This document shows, piece by piece, positions 33,053 through 42,126 of a DNA stretch of 64,000 nucleotides. The translations under genes were made by a program, and so were the position numbers. The notes under the pieces were generated by a model, which saw only the letters and a program-made list of their open reading frames with translations, did not search any database and was not told the origin of the DNA. Position 1 is the stretch's first letter; the number at the start of each line of letters is the position of its first letter. This stretch comes from Nitrospira tepida (lineage in GTDB: Bacteria > Nitrospirota > Nitrospiria > Nitrospirales > Nitrospiraceae). The stretch covers positions 4,312,461 to 4,376,460 of the forward strand of contig NZ_OX365700.1 of the NCBI RefSeq assembly GCF_947241125.1, in the 5' to 3' direction.

Positions 33053-33388
33053 ATGGCCGCGCGGACACGGACATCGACAAAGGGGAAACCGAAGACAGGA
33101 CGACGCTGGTCGGCCGACGTGATGAAGCGCAGCGATGCGCTCGATCTGGAACCGGGCGTGTTCACCAAAGAGACTCCCCGTCAGATCGCCACCTCGCTCA
33201 AACGGTCGGCTCTGCGCAGCCGCCGTCGCAAAGGGACGCCCTATCAGTCGGCCATGTCGATGCTCAATTTTCACATCAATCGGGGCGGCAAGAGATTAGG
33301 CTCGGCACAGAAGAAAAGGTTGGAGCAGGCGAAAGTCGAACTCCGCCAATTATTCGGGAAATCACGAGACAAATCCGCCGCGGATTAG
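33053..33388 (+). CDS. DUF3175 family protein
   Basis: A 111-residue basic protein: RRWSADVMKRSDALDLEPGV, ATSLKRSALRSRRRKGTPYQ and SAMSMLNFHINRGGK match DUF3175, a family common in soil and environmental bacteria with no known activity. TTGGAGAC precedes ATG 33053. It starts a series of small stress-type genes with similar spacing. Confidence 0.85.
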   Translation: MAARTRTSTKGKPKTGRRWSADVMKRSDALDLEPGVFTKETPRQIATSLKRSALRSRRRKGTPYQSAMSMLNFHINRGGKRLGSAQKKRLEQAKVELRQLFGKSRDKSAAD

Positions 33389-33415
33389 TTTCCTGCCGCC
33401 CAAAGGGAGAACATC

Positions 33416-33799
33416 ATGCCGGAAGAAGCCACGGTTCGACGCGCACGGGCCAAACAACGAGCCGGCAAGGCTCCTTCAACGCAGGCGGGAGAATTCGTGA
33501 GAGAGGAGATTCGTCATGTCCGGGAAGGAAAGCACGGCGCCCGCTCGACGAAACAGGCGATTGCCATCGGGCTATCGAAAGCCCGGAAGGCCGGTGTCCC
33601 GCTCAAGCCGCCGCCCAAAGGGCAAACATCCGAACGCACGAGGAAGAGCGCGGAGCGGGCCTACGAGCGAGGGCAGCGCCACCGCCCACGGAAACGGTCC
33701 TCCCGGCGCTCCCAAGCCGCCTTGCGGGCGTTGAAACGGGAGGGACGCCGTGCGGCTTCTTCAACGGCCTTGTCCCGGCAGGCCAGACGGAAGAAATGA
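33416..33799 (+). CDS. DUF6496 family small basic protein
   Basis: A 127-residue very basic protein. The central block (GEFVREEIRHVREGKHGARS, TKQAIAIGLSKARKAGV) matches the DUF6496 pattern; the tail is Arg/Lys/Ser rich and possibly binds nucleic acid. It lies 27 bases after the DUF3175 gene and is probably co-transcribed. Function unknown. Confidence 0.8.
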   Translation: MPEEATVRRARAKQRAGKAPSTQAGEFVREEIRHVREGKHGARSTKQAIAIGLSKARKAGVPLKPPPKGQTSERTRKSAERAYERGQRHRPRKRSSRRSQAALRALKREGRRAASSTALSRQARRKK

Positions 33800-33857
33800 T
33801 CTGCTCGGCGATCATGAACACTTTTCTGATCCGCTTTCACCGGGAAAGGAGGATTCT

Positions 33858-34244
33858 ATGCAACAGACCCAGCAAACCCCGCGACGAATGAGTCGACAGC
33901 AGCAGGACTGCATCGCAGCCTGTTGGTCCTGCGCTCAGATTTGCAACACCTGCAGCGATGACATGATCGGCATGCATGGCGGAGGGCATGATCAAGCACT
34001 GATGGCCCGCTGCACGAGGCTCTGCCGAGACTGCGCCGACATCTGTGCTCTGGCGGCAGCCTGGATGAGCCGGGGGTCGCAATTCATGGAAGCGCTATGC
34101 CGATTCTGCGCCGACACATGCGACGCCTGTGCGGAGGTCTGCGAGCAGCATGCGCCGCATCATGCCCTGTGCGGTCCTTGTGCGGAGGAATGCCGGCGAT
34201 GCGCCAACCTCTGCCGAGAGATGGCGGGAGCGAAGGCCGCCTAG
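33858..34244 (+). CDS. Four-helix-bundle copper-binding protein (Csp-like)
   Basis: A 128-residue protein with 19 cysteines arranged in helical CxxC or CxxxC pairs (CWSCAQICNTC, CTRLCRDCADIC, CRFCADTCDACAEVC, CGPCAEECRRCANLC) plus several His. This matches the copper-storage/DUF326 family, which holds many Cu(I) ions inside a four-helix bundle. No signal peptide is seen, so it is cytosolic. AAAGGAGG precedes ATG 33858. Confidence 0.9.
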   Translation: MQQTQQTPRRMSRQQQDCIAACWSCAQICNTCSDDMIGMHGGGHDQALMARCTRLCRDCADICALAAAWMSRGSQFMEALCRFCADTCDACAEVCEQHAPHHALCGPCAEECRRCANLCREMAGAKAA

Positions 34245-34297
34245 CCGGCACTTCGCAATGCCTGACCTGAAAGAGAGCACCATGAGAAAGGAGATTG

Positions 34298-34735
34298 ATG
34301 ATGCCTCGGCTCAAAGAAATCATGACCCCGCAGGTTGACGTGATCTCCGCCGATGCGACAGCCGAGGACGCCTCGACCAAGATGAAGAACCTGAACATCG
34401 GCGCCATCCCGGTCTGCGACGGAGACCGTTTGATCGGCATGGTGACCGATCGGGACTTGGTGGTCCGGGTCATGGCCGATCGCCGCGATCCAAGGACTGT
34501 CAGGGTCCAAGAGGCCATGACCCCGGAGGTGTCCTACTGTTTTGAGGATGACGACGTGGAACAGGCCGCCCGGTTGATGGCGGAACGACAGATCAGGCGC
34601 CTGCCGATTCTGTCCAGGGCCAAGGAATTGGTCGGGATTGTATCGTTAGGGGATCTGGCGGTGCATGGGACGGATGCCACCATCAGCGGATCGGTACTGG
34701 AGAACGTATCCCGTCCGGCTCAACCCCGGCGCTGA
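34298..34735 (+). CDS. CBS-domain pair protein
   Basis: A 145-residue tandem-CBS protein: LKEIMTPQVDVISADATAED, GAIPVCDGDRLIGMVTDRDL, VQEAMTPEVSYCFEDDDVEQ and RRLPILSRAKELVGIVSLGD. The layout is that of stand-alone CBS proteins sensing adenylates or regulating partners. AAGGAGA precedes consecutive ATGs at 34298 and 34301; either may be used. Confidence 0.92.
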   Translation: MMPRLKEIMTPQVDVISADATAEDASTKMKNLNIGAIPVCDGDRLIGMVTDRDLVVRVMADRRDPRTVRVQEAMTPEVSYCFEDDDVEQAARLMAERQIRRLPILSRAKELVGIVSLGDLAVHGTDATISGSVLENVSRPAQPRR

Positions 34736-34839
34736 GCCGGACGAGCCCATGGACCGCTGTGATGGCACTCGGGGAAGAACGCGCGGCTCCTGAGGAGGTG
34801 ACGTCTCCGTCTGACATTTTACATTTCTCATTTCATGTT

Positions 34840-36276
34840 TCAGATCGCCAGCGTGTAGGCTTCGAGGTTGGTCAGCGTGTGGATGACCTTGTTGACGAAG
34901 CGCGCGGCGTCGGCCCCGTCGTTGATCCGGTGGTCGAACCCGAAAGAAATCGGCAGCAGCAGCCGCGGCACGATCTCTGGCTGCTCCACCGTCCCGCGGA
35001 CCACCGGCTGGAGCCGCGCGCGCCCCAATCCCAGAATCGCCACCTCGGGGTAATTGATGATCGGCGTGAAGGTGGTCCCGCCCATCGGGCCGGGATTGGT
35101 GATGGTGAAGGTCCCCCCGCTCACGTCCTCCCGCTTCACGTCACCCTTGCGGACCCGTTCGGCCAGTTGAAACAACTCCACGGCCAGGTCGGTGAGGCTC
35201 TTGCGATCCACGTCGTGGATGACCGGCACCAGCAGCCCCCGCTCACTGTCCAGCGCGATCCCCAGGTGGTAATAGCGTTTGAGGATCAATTCTTCCTTCT
35301 CCGGGTCCAGGCTGGCGTTGAACCGAGGGAACTCGTGCAACGCCGCCACGACCGCCTTCATCACCAGCACGGTGAGCGTGAGCTTGCCGCCCTTGGCCTC
35401 GATGACCTTTACGTGCCGTTGCCGGAACGCTTCCAGTTCCGTGATGTCCGCCACGTCGTTGTGCGTGACGTGGGGAATCTGCGACCAGGAGAGGGCCATG
35501 CGCTTGGCCGTCTCCCGGCGAACCGACCGGAGCGGCACCCGCTCGATCTCGCCCCACTGGCCGAAATCCGGCAGCACCGGACGTTCGATCGGCGCGACTT
35601 GCCGGTCTCCCGCCGCCTTCCCGGCCCTCTCGCCCCGCGCAGCAGCAGGGGTCTTTCGATCCTTCGGTTGTCCTTCGGCAAACGCTCGGACATCGTCCGT
35701 AAGCACGCGCCCGCCTTCGCCGCTGGGCGGCACCAATCGCAAGTCCACCTTCAACTCCCGCGCAACGCGTCTGGTTGCGGGAGAGGCCAGGACCGGTCCC
35801 TGTTGAGCGGCCCCTGCGCTTGTCGCTTCCTTGCGTGAACCCGATGCCGGTTCCTCCTCCTGCGCATGCTCGTCCGGTTGCATGTCGGTCGGCTCGGCTT
35901 CAGATTGCGCCCCTGTTTTCTCCGCTTCCGGTTCCTGTTTGGTCTTCGTTGCCGGTTTGGCCGATTCGGCCGGTTTCGTCTGCCTCGCCTCTTTCGCCGG
36001 CTTTGTCGGCGCACCGGGCGCCCCCGCTGTCGCGATACCCTCTTCGGCGATGCGCATCAACGGATCGCCCACGTTGATCCGGTCGCCTTCCTTGACCGCG
36101 ATCTCCTCCACGACGCCGGTATAGGGACAGGAGAGGTCGAAGCTCGCCTTGTCCGTCTCGACCGTCAGGACCTCCTGCCCTTCTCTCACACGATCGCCCC
36201 GCGCGACCAGCAGCTTCAGCACCTCGGCTTCGTGGATGCCTTCTCCGGGATCTTGAAATGTCCACAGCTTGGCCAT
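34840..36276 (-). CDS. 2-oxoacid dehydrogenase E2, dihydrolipoamide acyltransferase
   Basis: A 478-residue E2. The N-terminal lipoyl domain has the lipoylation Lys in VETDKASFD. A long charged Ala/Glu/Pro linker (about residues 85-160) leads to the peripheral subunit-binding domain (VLASPATRRVARELKVDLR, GGRVLTDDV) and the catalytic domain ending with the active-site region SFGFDHRINDG. It transfers acyl groups to CoA, most likely from pyruvate. The gene is last in the E3-E1 alpha-E1 beta-E2 series, 33 bases after E1 beta. Confidence 0.94.
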   Translation of the reverse strand: MAKLWTFQDPGEGIHEAEVLKLLVARGDRVREGQEVLTVETDKASFDLSCPYTGVVEEIAVKEGDRINVGDPLMRIAEEGIATAGAPGAPTKPAKEARQTKPAESAKPATKTKQEPEAEKTGAQSEAEPTDMQPDEHAQEEEPASGSRKEATSAGAAQQGPVLASPATRRVARELKVDLRLVPPSGEGGRVLTDDVRAFAEGQPKDRKTPAAARGERAGKAAGDRQVAPIERPVLPDFGQWGEIERVPLRSVRRETAKRMALSWSQIPHVTHNDVADITELEAFRQRHVKVIEAKGGKLTLTVLVMKAVVAALHEFPRFNASLDPEKEELILKRYYHLGIALDSERGLLVPVIHDVDRKSLTDLAVELFQLAERVRKGDVKREDVSGGTFTITNPGPMGGTTFTPIINYPEVAILGLGRARLQPVVRGTVEQPEIVPRLLLPISFGFDHRINDGADAARFVNKVIHTLTNLEAYTLAI

Positions 36277-36309
36277 CGACGGAATCCTTTCACTCGCACC
36301 GGCGCCCCA

Positions 36310-37290
36310 TCAGAACCGCAGCACCTCTCTCGCGCCGCGGACGATCCGTTCGGCGTCCGGGATATAGGCCTGCTCCCTGGCGAAATAGGGCACAATGATG
36401 TCGTACCCGTTCACCCGCTTGATCGGCGCCTCAAGATGCAGAAACGCCTGCTCGACCAATCGAGCGACGATCTCGCCGCCCGGCCCGAAGGTTTGCGGCG
36501 CCTCATGGACGATCACGACCCGGCCGGTCTTGCGCGCCGACTCGATAAACTTCCTGTCGTCCAGCGGCGAGATGGTCAAGAGATCGATTACCTCCGCCTC
36601 GATGCCGTCTTCTGCGTGCAATCGCTCCGCCGCCTCAAGAGTCCGCCGCACCATCGTCCCATAGGTGATCATCGTGAGATCGTTTCCCTCGCGCACGATC
36701 TTCGATTCCCCGATGGGAATCGTCTCCTCTTCCTCCGGTACCTCCTCGCGAAAGGCCCGGTAATTCGCCGTCGGTTCGAGGAAGATCACCGGATCGGGAT
36801 CGCGGATCGCGCTCAGCAGCAGCGCCCTGGCATTGCGCGGGGTCGAGGGCATGACCATTTTCAGCCCGGGCGTATGGCCATAGTACGCTTCCCTGCTTTC
36901 GGAGTGATGCTCCAGCGCCCGCACGCCTGCCCCCTGGGGCATCCGGACCACCATCGGCAGGTGGTAGCGGCCCTGAGACCGCCAGCGCATCCGCGCGGCG
37001 TGCCCCTCCAGTTGATGAAAAGCGAAGTAGCTGAAGCCGGAGAATTGCAACTCGGGCACGGGCTTGAGCCCGGAGATCGCCATGCCGATCGAGAACCCGA
37101 TGATGCCGGATTCCGCCAGCGGACTGTCCATCACCCGCTCCGGCCCGTACTCCTTCAGGAGGCCGTCGGTCACGCGGAAGATTCCCCCATCAACCCCGAT
37201 GTCCTCGCCGATCAGGACCACGGTGGGATCGCGCTTCATTTCTTGCCGCAGCGCGAGATTGATCGCCTGGACCATCGTCAGCTCAGCCAT
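36310..37290 (-). CDS. 2-oxoacid dehydrogenase E1 component, beta subunit
   Basis: A 326-residue transketolase-like beta subunit: VLIGEDIGVDGGIFRVTDGL with the Glu that activates thiamine diphosphate, DSPLAESGIIGFSIGMAISG, and a C-terminal domain with VIDLLTISPLDD and VIVHEAPQTFGPG. ATG 37290 overlaps the end of the alpha gene by 8 bp (ATGGCTGA), coupling equimolar synthesis. The fusion of both subunits seen in E. coli AceE is absent. Confidence 0.95.
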   Translation of the reverse strand: MAELTMVQAINLALRQEMKRDPTVVLIGEDIGVDGGIFRVTDGLLKEYGPERVMDSPLAESGIIGFSIGMAISGLKPVPELQFSGFSYFAFHQLEGHAARMRWRSQGRYHLPMVVRMPQGAGVRALEHHSESREAYYGHTPGLKMVMPSTPRNARALLLSAIRDPDPVIFLEPTANYRAFREEVPEEEETIPIGESKIVREGNDLTMITYGTMVRRTLEAAERLHAEDGIEAEVIDLLTISPLDDRKFIESARKTGRVVIVHEAPQTFGPGGEIVARLVEQAFLHLEAPIKRVNGYDIIVPYFAREQAYIPDAERIVRGAREVLRF

Positions 37291-38389
37291 TGGCAGCCTC
37301 ATCGGTTCGTTCCACCCACTCTTTCCGGAAGGCCTCTCGCTGCGCGTGCAACGACGGGGGCATCTCCGCATAGAGGTGCTCGAACATCACGGAGGGATCG
37401 GTCAGCCTGGCCATCTGGCCCTGCCAGGCCTCGACGGCCTTTGCAATGTCCTGCTCGATTTGCTCTTCGGTTTTTTTGATATCGGCGTCCGACAGGAGCT
37501 TCTTGCTTTTGAGATAGCGCTGAAACCGCGGGATCGGGTCGCGCTTCTCCCACTGCTTCACCTCTTGCTGCGACCGGTACTTGCTCGGATCATCCACCGT
37601 CGTGTGCACGGAGAGCCGATAGGTGACACATTCGATCAAGGTCGGGATGTGACGGGTGCGCGCGCGCTCGACCGCTTCTTTGGCGGCCGCATAGACGGCC
37701 AGGACGTCGTTCCCGTCCACCTGCATGCAGGGCATGTCGTAGGCAAAGGCCTTTTGCGCGAGGGTGCGGGAGGTCGTTTGCTTGGCCCGCGGCACCGAGA
37801 TCGCATAGTGGTTGTTCTGGCAGATGAAGACCATCGGACAGGCATAGACCATGGCGAAGTTCATGGCTTCGTGGAAGTCGCCTTCGGAGGTCGCTCCGTC
37901 GCCGAAGAACGTCATCGCGATCTCGCGCTTCTTCTGGAGTTTCAATCCGTAGGCCAGTCCGGCCGCATGCAGCATCTGCGAGCCGACCGGAATCGCGATC
38001 GGCAGAACGTGCGCGCCATCCGGCACCCGGCCGCCCTCGTTGTAGCCGGCGTTGTAGAGCAGCAGACCCTCCAGCGGGAGATCCCGCCAGACATAGGCCG
38101 CAAGCTCACGAAAGGCCGGCACGATCCAGTCCGACTCGTTCAGCGCCGCCGCCGCCCCGATCTGCGCCGCCTCCTGGCCCTTCACCGGCGCGAAGGTGCC
38201 GAGCCGGCCCTGCCGTTGCAAGCTGAACATGCGCTCGTCGAAGCGCCGGGCCAGCAGCATCTTGTCATGCATCGTCCGCAGCAGCTCCTTGGACAACTTG
38301 GGCTCCAGTTTGCGATCCAGCTTGCCGTGCTCGTCCAAGATGGACAGGTAGTCGAGCTTGGCCGGGATCTTGATCGTTTTTTTAGGCAT
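37283..38389 (-). CDS. 2-oxoacid dehydrogenase E1 component, alpha subunit
   Basis: A 368-residue ThDP-binding alpha subunit: GQEAAQIGAAAAL, the ThDP motif GDGATSEGDFHEAMNFA ending CQNNHYAI, and the phosphoryl-loop-like YRLSVHTTVDDPSKYR. With the beta subunit it decarboxylates the 2-oxo acid (pyruvate is likeliest; branched-chain acids cannot be excluded). ATG 38389 follows GGAGCAGG; the open frame upstream is not family-like. Confidence 0.94.
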   Translation of the reverse strand: MPKKTIKIPAKLDYLSILDEHGKLDRKLEPKLSKELLRTMHDKMLLARRFDERMFSLQRQGRLGTFAPVKGQEAAQIGAAAALNESDWIVPAFRELAAYVWRDLPLEGLLLYNAGYNEGGRVPDGAHVLPIAIPVGSQMLHAAGLAYGLKLQKKREIAMTFFGDGATSEGDFHEAMNFAMVYACPMVFICQNNHYAISVPRAKQTTSRTLAQKAFAYDMPCMQVDGNDVLAVYAAAKEAVERARTRHIPTLIECVTYRLSVHTTVDDPSKYRSQQEVKQWEKRDPIPRFQRYLKSKKLLSDADIKKTEEQIEQDIAKAVEAWQGQMARLTDPSVMFEHLYAEMPPSLHAQREAFRKEWVERTDEAANG

Positions 38390-38420
38390 CCGCCTGCTCC
38401 TTTTTCGCGGCGACGACAGA

Positions 38421-39830
38421 CTACATATGAAAGGCGCGGCCGTGGACCGCCAGCGCCGCCTCCCGCACCGCTTCGCTGAGGGTCGGATGGGCATGGGCCA
38501 TGCGCCCGAGTTCCTCCGCGGTTGCGCCGAACTTCATGGCCGCCACGATCTCATGGATCATCGTGCCGGCGTCCGGCCCGATGATGTGAGCGCCCAGCAC
38601 CAGATCGCTCTCGGCATCGGCCAGGATCTTCACGAACCCGTCCAACTCGCCGGTGCAGCGCGCCCGGCTGTTCGCCCGGAACGGGAAGCGCCCCGCTCGA
38701 TAGGCCTGGCCCTGTTGCTTCAACTCTTCTTCGGTCCGCCCGACGCCGGCCACCTCCGGCCAGGTATAGATAATCGCCGGAATACTGTCGTAATGCACGT
38801 AGCCCCTGCGACCCGCGATGATCTCGACACAGGCCGTGGCTTCATCATACGCCTTGTGGGCCAACATGGGCTGGCGAACGACATCGCCGATGGCAAAGAT
38901 CCCCTCGGCGCTGGTGCGAAATTCTCGGTCGATCGTGATAAAGCCTCTGCCGTCGAGCGCCACGCCGGCCTTGTCCAACCCAAGCCCCTCGGTATAGGGC
39001 CGGCGGCCCACTGCCACCAGGACATGGCTACAGGTGAGCGACTCGCCCTTGCCGCCTCCCGCCTGCTCCAGCGTCAGTGCGACCCCTTTCTTGGTCGCAC
39101 GCGCCGCCTTCACGCCGGTGCGCAACCGGAACGAGAAGCCCTGCTGTTCCAGGACCTTTTGAAGGAGCTGCGCCACTTCTCCATCCGTGCCCGGCGCCAA
39201 CCGCTCGAGCATTTCGACACAAGTGACCTGCGCGCCGAGCCGGCCCCAGACCGATCCCAATTCCAGGCCGATATAGCCGCCGCCCACGACCACCAGGTGC
39301 TCGGGAACTTGCTTCAAGCTCAGCGCCCCAGTGGAGGTCACGATCCGTTCTTCATCGATCTCCAACCCGGGCAGGGATGCAGGCGCCGACCCGGTCGCCA
39401 GGATGATGGCTGGTGCTTGTAAGACCAATGGCGACCCTTCCGGTGGACGGACCTCAACCTGCCGCCGGCCAAGGAGCCGGCCGCGTCCTCTCGCATGGTC
39501 GATCTTGTGCTTCCGGAACAGATGGGCCACGCCGCTCGTGAGCGTCCGCACCGCCTTGGCCTTCTGCTCCATCATGGCGGCCAGGTCCAGCGCCACCCCT
39601 TCGCACAACACACCATAGCCCTTCAGCGATTGCTGCGCCTCCCGGAACTTCTCCGACGAGTTCAAGAGGGCCTTGGAAGGGATGCAGCCGACGTTGAGGC
39701 AGGTGCCGCCGAGCTGTTCGCGCTCCTCGACACAGGCCACCTTCATGCCGAGCTGGGCCGCACGGATTGCGGCCAGGTACCCGCCCGGCCCTCCGCCGAC
39801 GACGATGAGGTCATAGTCCTGCTTGGCCAT
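38421..39830 (-). CDS. lpdA: Dihydrolipoyl dehydrogenase (E3)
   Basis: A 469-residue flavoprotein disulfide reductase. FAD-binding start DLIVVGGGPGGYLAAIRAAQ, redox disulfide GGTCLNVGCIPSK, NAD-binding VVGGGYIGLELGSVWG, second FAD site IFAIGDV, and the C-terminal HAHPTLSE with the catalytic His. It reoxidises the lipoyl arm of E2 with NAD. It lies 32 bases before the E1 alpha gene and starts the complex operon. Confidence 0.96.
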   Translation of the reverse strand: MAKQDYDLIVVGGGPGGYLAAIRAAQLGMKVACVEEREQLGGTCLNVGCIPSKALLNSSEKFREAQQSLKGYGVLCEGVALDLAAMMEQKAKAVRTLTSGVAHLFRKHKIDHARGRGRLLGRRQVEVRPPEGSPLVLQAPAIILATGSAPASLPGLEIDEERIVTSTGALSLKQVPEHLVVVGGGYIGLELGSVWGRLGAQVTCVEMLERLAPGTDGEVAQLLQKVLEQQGFSFRLRTGVKAARATKKGVALTLEQAGGGKGESLTCSHVLVAVGRRPYTEGLGLDKAGVALDGRGFITIDREFRTSAEGIFAIGDVVRQPMLAHKAYDEATACVEIIAGRRGYVHYDSIPAIIYTWPEVAGVGRTEEELKQQGQAYRAGRFPFRANSRARCTGELDGFVKILADAESDLVLGAHIIGPDAGTMIHEIVAAMKFGATAEELGRMAHAHPTLSEAVREAALAVHGRAFHM

Positions 39831-40116
39831 CGCACCCGTCCCCTGCCTTCACCATATGCCTTCTTGGAGCTTATGATTTTCTCGGGGGGGACGTCTATAG
39901 GCGAGCATCGATTCGGATGGGCAAGAGGAGCGGTGGATGAGCGGATAGCCGGCTGCGGAACACATGGATGGGCCACGTGACTCTGAAGAAGCAGAACGAT
40001 GGGCGGGGCAGCGGCGGGGCAGCCAGAATCGGTGGCATCACCATCGGATGACGGCTCCCCTGTCGCGCGCCGGTCGGCGCGCGACAGGGCTCCCTTGGCA
40101 GGAGGAGCCGGCAGGG

Positions 40117-40947
40117 CTATTTCTTGCTCTTGATCGCAAACGTCGCCTGCGCCGTGCCTCCTTCCGGCACATCGACTTCCGCTTCGATCTCTCCGGCAAA
40201 GGGATGCCAGGCCACGAGCTTGTGCTTGCCGGCCGGCACGTCCTTGATTTCAAAGGTGCCGTCCTCCTTCGCCACTGCATAGTGCCCGTTCTTCACCGGC
40301 AGGAAGAACGATTGCATGAACTCGTGCTGGTCGCACTGAAGGCGAAGGTAAGACCCCTGCTTCTCCTTGCGAAGGATAATCTTCTTATCCAGGCTCGATC
40401 CCTTTTCAGCCAGACCAATATTGAAAATGGTGCTGGAGCTGGGACCCTTCACCTCAAAGGAGTGCGGGTTGTGCAACACGCCTTTGACGGATTTGGGATC
40501 GTCAGGGTCCGCGTCATGGTTCTCGACGCGGAAGCTGGTCTTGTTCACCACCACGCCGGTATAGGGAAGGAACTCGCAAAACTCGGCCACGACCTCGGTG
40601 CCCTTGTACCCGTCCATGAACGCCTTGTCCTCGACGTCCGTCACGGCCACGACCGCCGCAGCCAACCCGCCATCTTTCGCCACCGTGATCGTCGGCAAGA
40701 TCCGTTTCTCGCCGTCCACCAACTCCTGCTTGGGATTCTTCTGACAGAATGCGGCATTGGGGAATTTGGAGAAGACGAACTCCTTCTGCTCGGCCTTGCC
40801 TGAATAGGTCACCTTGCCCGTCACGGTCCCGCCGGCCTGCGCCGTAGGCGCGCCGCCGATCCATAAAAACAACGAAAGCATGGAGCACCAGCCCAACAGC
40901 ACTGTCGATGATTTGATCGGCTTCCGACTCTTCTGATCACACCTCAT
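40117..40947 (-). CDS. Exported protein with cupredoxin-like site and PEGA/regulatory-like domain
   Basis: A 276-residue protein with a signal peptide (LLGWCSMLSLFLWIGGA, cleavage near AQA at residue 38). The middle part resembles a cupredoxin with LHNPHSF and a later CDQHEFM (C-x2-H-x2-M), and the end is a carboxypeptidase-regulatory-like domain (EDGTFEIKDVPAGKHKLVAW, HPFAGEIEAEVDV). The C-x2-H-x2-M spacing also occurs in the small cupredoxin at 61274. Copper binding is a prediction. The 286 bp between it and the E3 gene hold no gene. Confidence 0.65.
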   Translation of the reverse strand: MRCDQKSRKPIKSSTVLLGWCSMLSLFLWIGGAPTAQAGGTVTGKVTYSGKAEQKEFVFSKFPNAAFCQKNPKQELVDGEKRILPTITVAKDGGLAAAVVAVTDVEDKAFMDGYKGTEVVAEFCEFLPYTGVVVNKTSFRVENHDADPDDPKSVKGVLHNPHSFEVKGPSSSTIFNIGLAEKGSSLDKKIILRKEKQGSYLRLQCDQHEFMQSFFLPVKNGHYAVAKEDGTFEIKDVPAGKHKLVAWHPFAGEIEAEVDVPEGGTAQATFAIKSKK

Positions 40948-41424
40948 CGCTCACCTCTCCTTCCTCGCTCGTTCGGCGCCGGCTCGGGATGGCCCCGGCA
41001 AGCCGCCGCATCGCCTGCTGCGAAAATGAATCATCCCGTGGTGCCGGCGCATGCGCCTAGGCGCATGCGCGTCCATCGGGCCCTACTTTCCCTTACTTCT
41101 AGCAATCCTCGCCGGCTTCGGAATCTAGGGGTCTTACTAGATCGCGCAACCATTCTTACCAGTCCAGCGCGAACGTACAGTCCCGACCGGGCTCGACCCC
41201 TGGCGGGGATGGTCTCCGGGTCTCCTGCTTGGAGGCGGAAGAGCATGATCCGCTGCGCCAGGATCATTTCCGTCCGGCTCTCAAAACATTCCCAGTGTTT
41301 CCCTTCGCGATTGTTTTGGAGAATGGAAGGAGAGGACGCGACGCGCAGCCGATCATCGCAAGGGATGCATCAGGAGCGTCGCAGGACGTAAGTAATCAGT
41401 CACTCACGCAAAGGAGGCATGGCT
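40948..41424. other. Intergenic stretch with a perfect 24-bp palindrome
   Basis: No gene was supported in 470 bp between divergent exported-protein genes. The palindrome at 41047-41070 (two GCGCATGCGC arms joined by CTAG) is perfect and symmetric. Promoters for both genes should lie here but were not pinned down. Confidence 0.55.
41047..41070. repeat. Perfect 24-bp palindrome
   Basis: GCGCATGCGC, CTAG and GCGCATGCGC form a 24-bp sequence identical on both strands. The arms are themselves palindromic. No T run follows, so a terminator is unlikely; it could be a protein-binding or recombination site. Confidence 0.8.
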
Positions 41425-41982
41425 ATGCGCACACGATACCCCGAAACAACCATCGGCCGGCACCATGGTTTTACCGGTCTGAGCGGCATCGTGGCCGCCG
41501 GCTTGACGGCCGTCGGGCTGCTGGCTGCTGCAGCGCCAAGTCAGGCGGCGGACTGGCTGGCCCCCTCCTCGGAACAGACCGTGACCGCGGATTGGGTGGA
41601 GGACATCGCCCATCAACTTCGCCAGGAGCCGTACAACCGGGTGTTCATCAACGCGCTGGGCAACACGCCTCAGGCCCATGTGATCCGGCAACTCAATGGC
41701 GCCGCGGCGGCCCTGAAGAACGGCAATAAAACCTTGGCGGAGGACTACGTTCGTCGCACGCTCGCCATTTTCGACGACGGCGTGCGGAGAGGGTGGTACA
41801 GCGCCGCCGATGTCGAGCCGATCAAGGCCATGATTCAAAAACGGGCGGAGGCTGCAGTGAAAGGAGAACCCGTCACGACCTCCGCCACATCCGATCGATG
41901 GGCCGGCTACACGCAGCAGAAGCCGCTGGGCCTCACGGACGACGCGGCGAGGATCACCAGGGAATTTCCGGAACAGAAGTGA
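41425..41982 (+). CDS. Secreted protein of unknown function
   Basis: About 185 residues with a signal peptide (GIVAAGLTAVGLLAAAAPSQAAD, shown in part; cleavage near SQA-AD). The mature part is helical, with VEDIAHQLRQEPYNRVFINA and YVRRTLAIFDDGVRRGW. No family recognised. ATG 41425 is chosen because GGAGG lies seven bases upstream; the ATG at 41419 is too close to it. Two strong hairpins follow the gene. Confidence 0.65.
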   Translation: MRTRYPETTIGRHHGFTGLSGIVAAGLTAVGLLAAAAPSQAADWLAPSSEQTVTADWVEDIAHQLRQEPYNRVFINALGNTPQAHVIRQLNGAAAALKNGNKTLAEDYVRRTLAIFDDGVRRGWYSAADVEPIKAMIQKRAEAAVKGEPVTTSATSDRWAGYTQQKPLGLTDDAARITREFPEQK

Positions 41983-42000
41983 GGTGGACCATCGAGGCCC

Positions 42001-42032
42001 GCAGCCGCGACCCTCACGAGGGCCGCGGCTGC
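42001..42032. terminator. Hairpin after the secreted protein gene
   Basis: GCAGCCGCG-a-CCCT-CACG-AGGG-c-CGCGGCTGC gives a near-perfect 14-bp stem with one mismatch, starting 19 bases after the stop codon. No T run follows. Confidence 0.55.
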
Positions 42033-42084
42033 GACGATCGGACCATCCGTCGCAAGCCCTCCAGGGCGAATGGCTCCGATCCTT

Positions 42085-42126
42085 CGCGCGAGGCAGGCCG
42101 ATTGACTGCCCGGCCTGCCTCGCGCG
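42085..42126. terminator. Second strong hairpin, likely terminator
   Basis: A perfect 16-bp stem (CGCGCGAGGCAGGCCG pairing with its complement) encloses a 10-base loop ATTGACTGCC, followed on the + strand by GCCTCTTTCT. It is the better terminator candidate of the tandem pair. The remaining bases of 41983-42370 hold no gene, unless the kinase starts at 42299. Confidence 0.7.
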
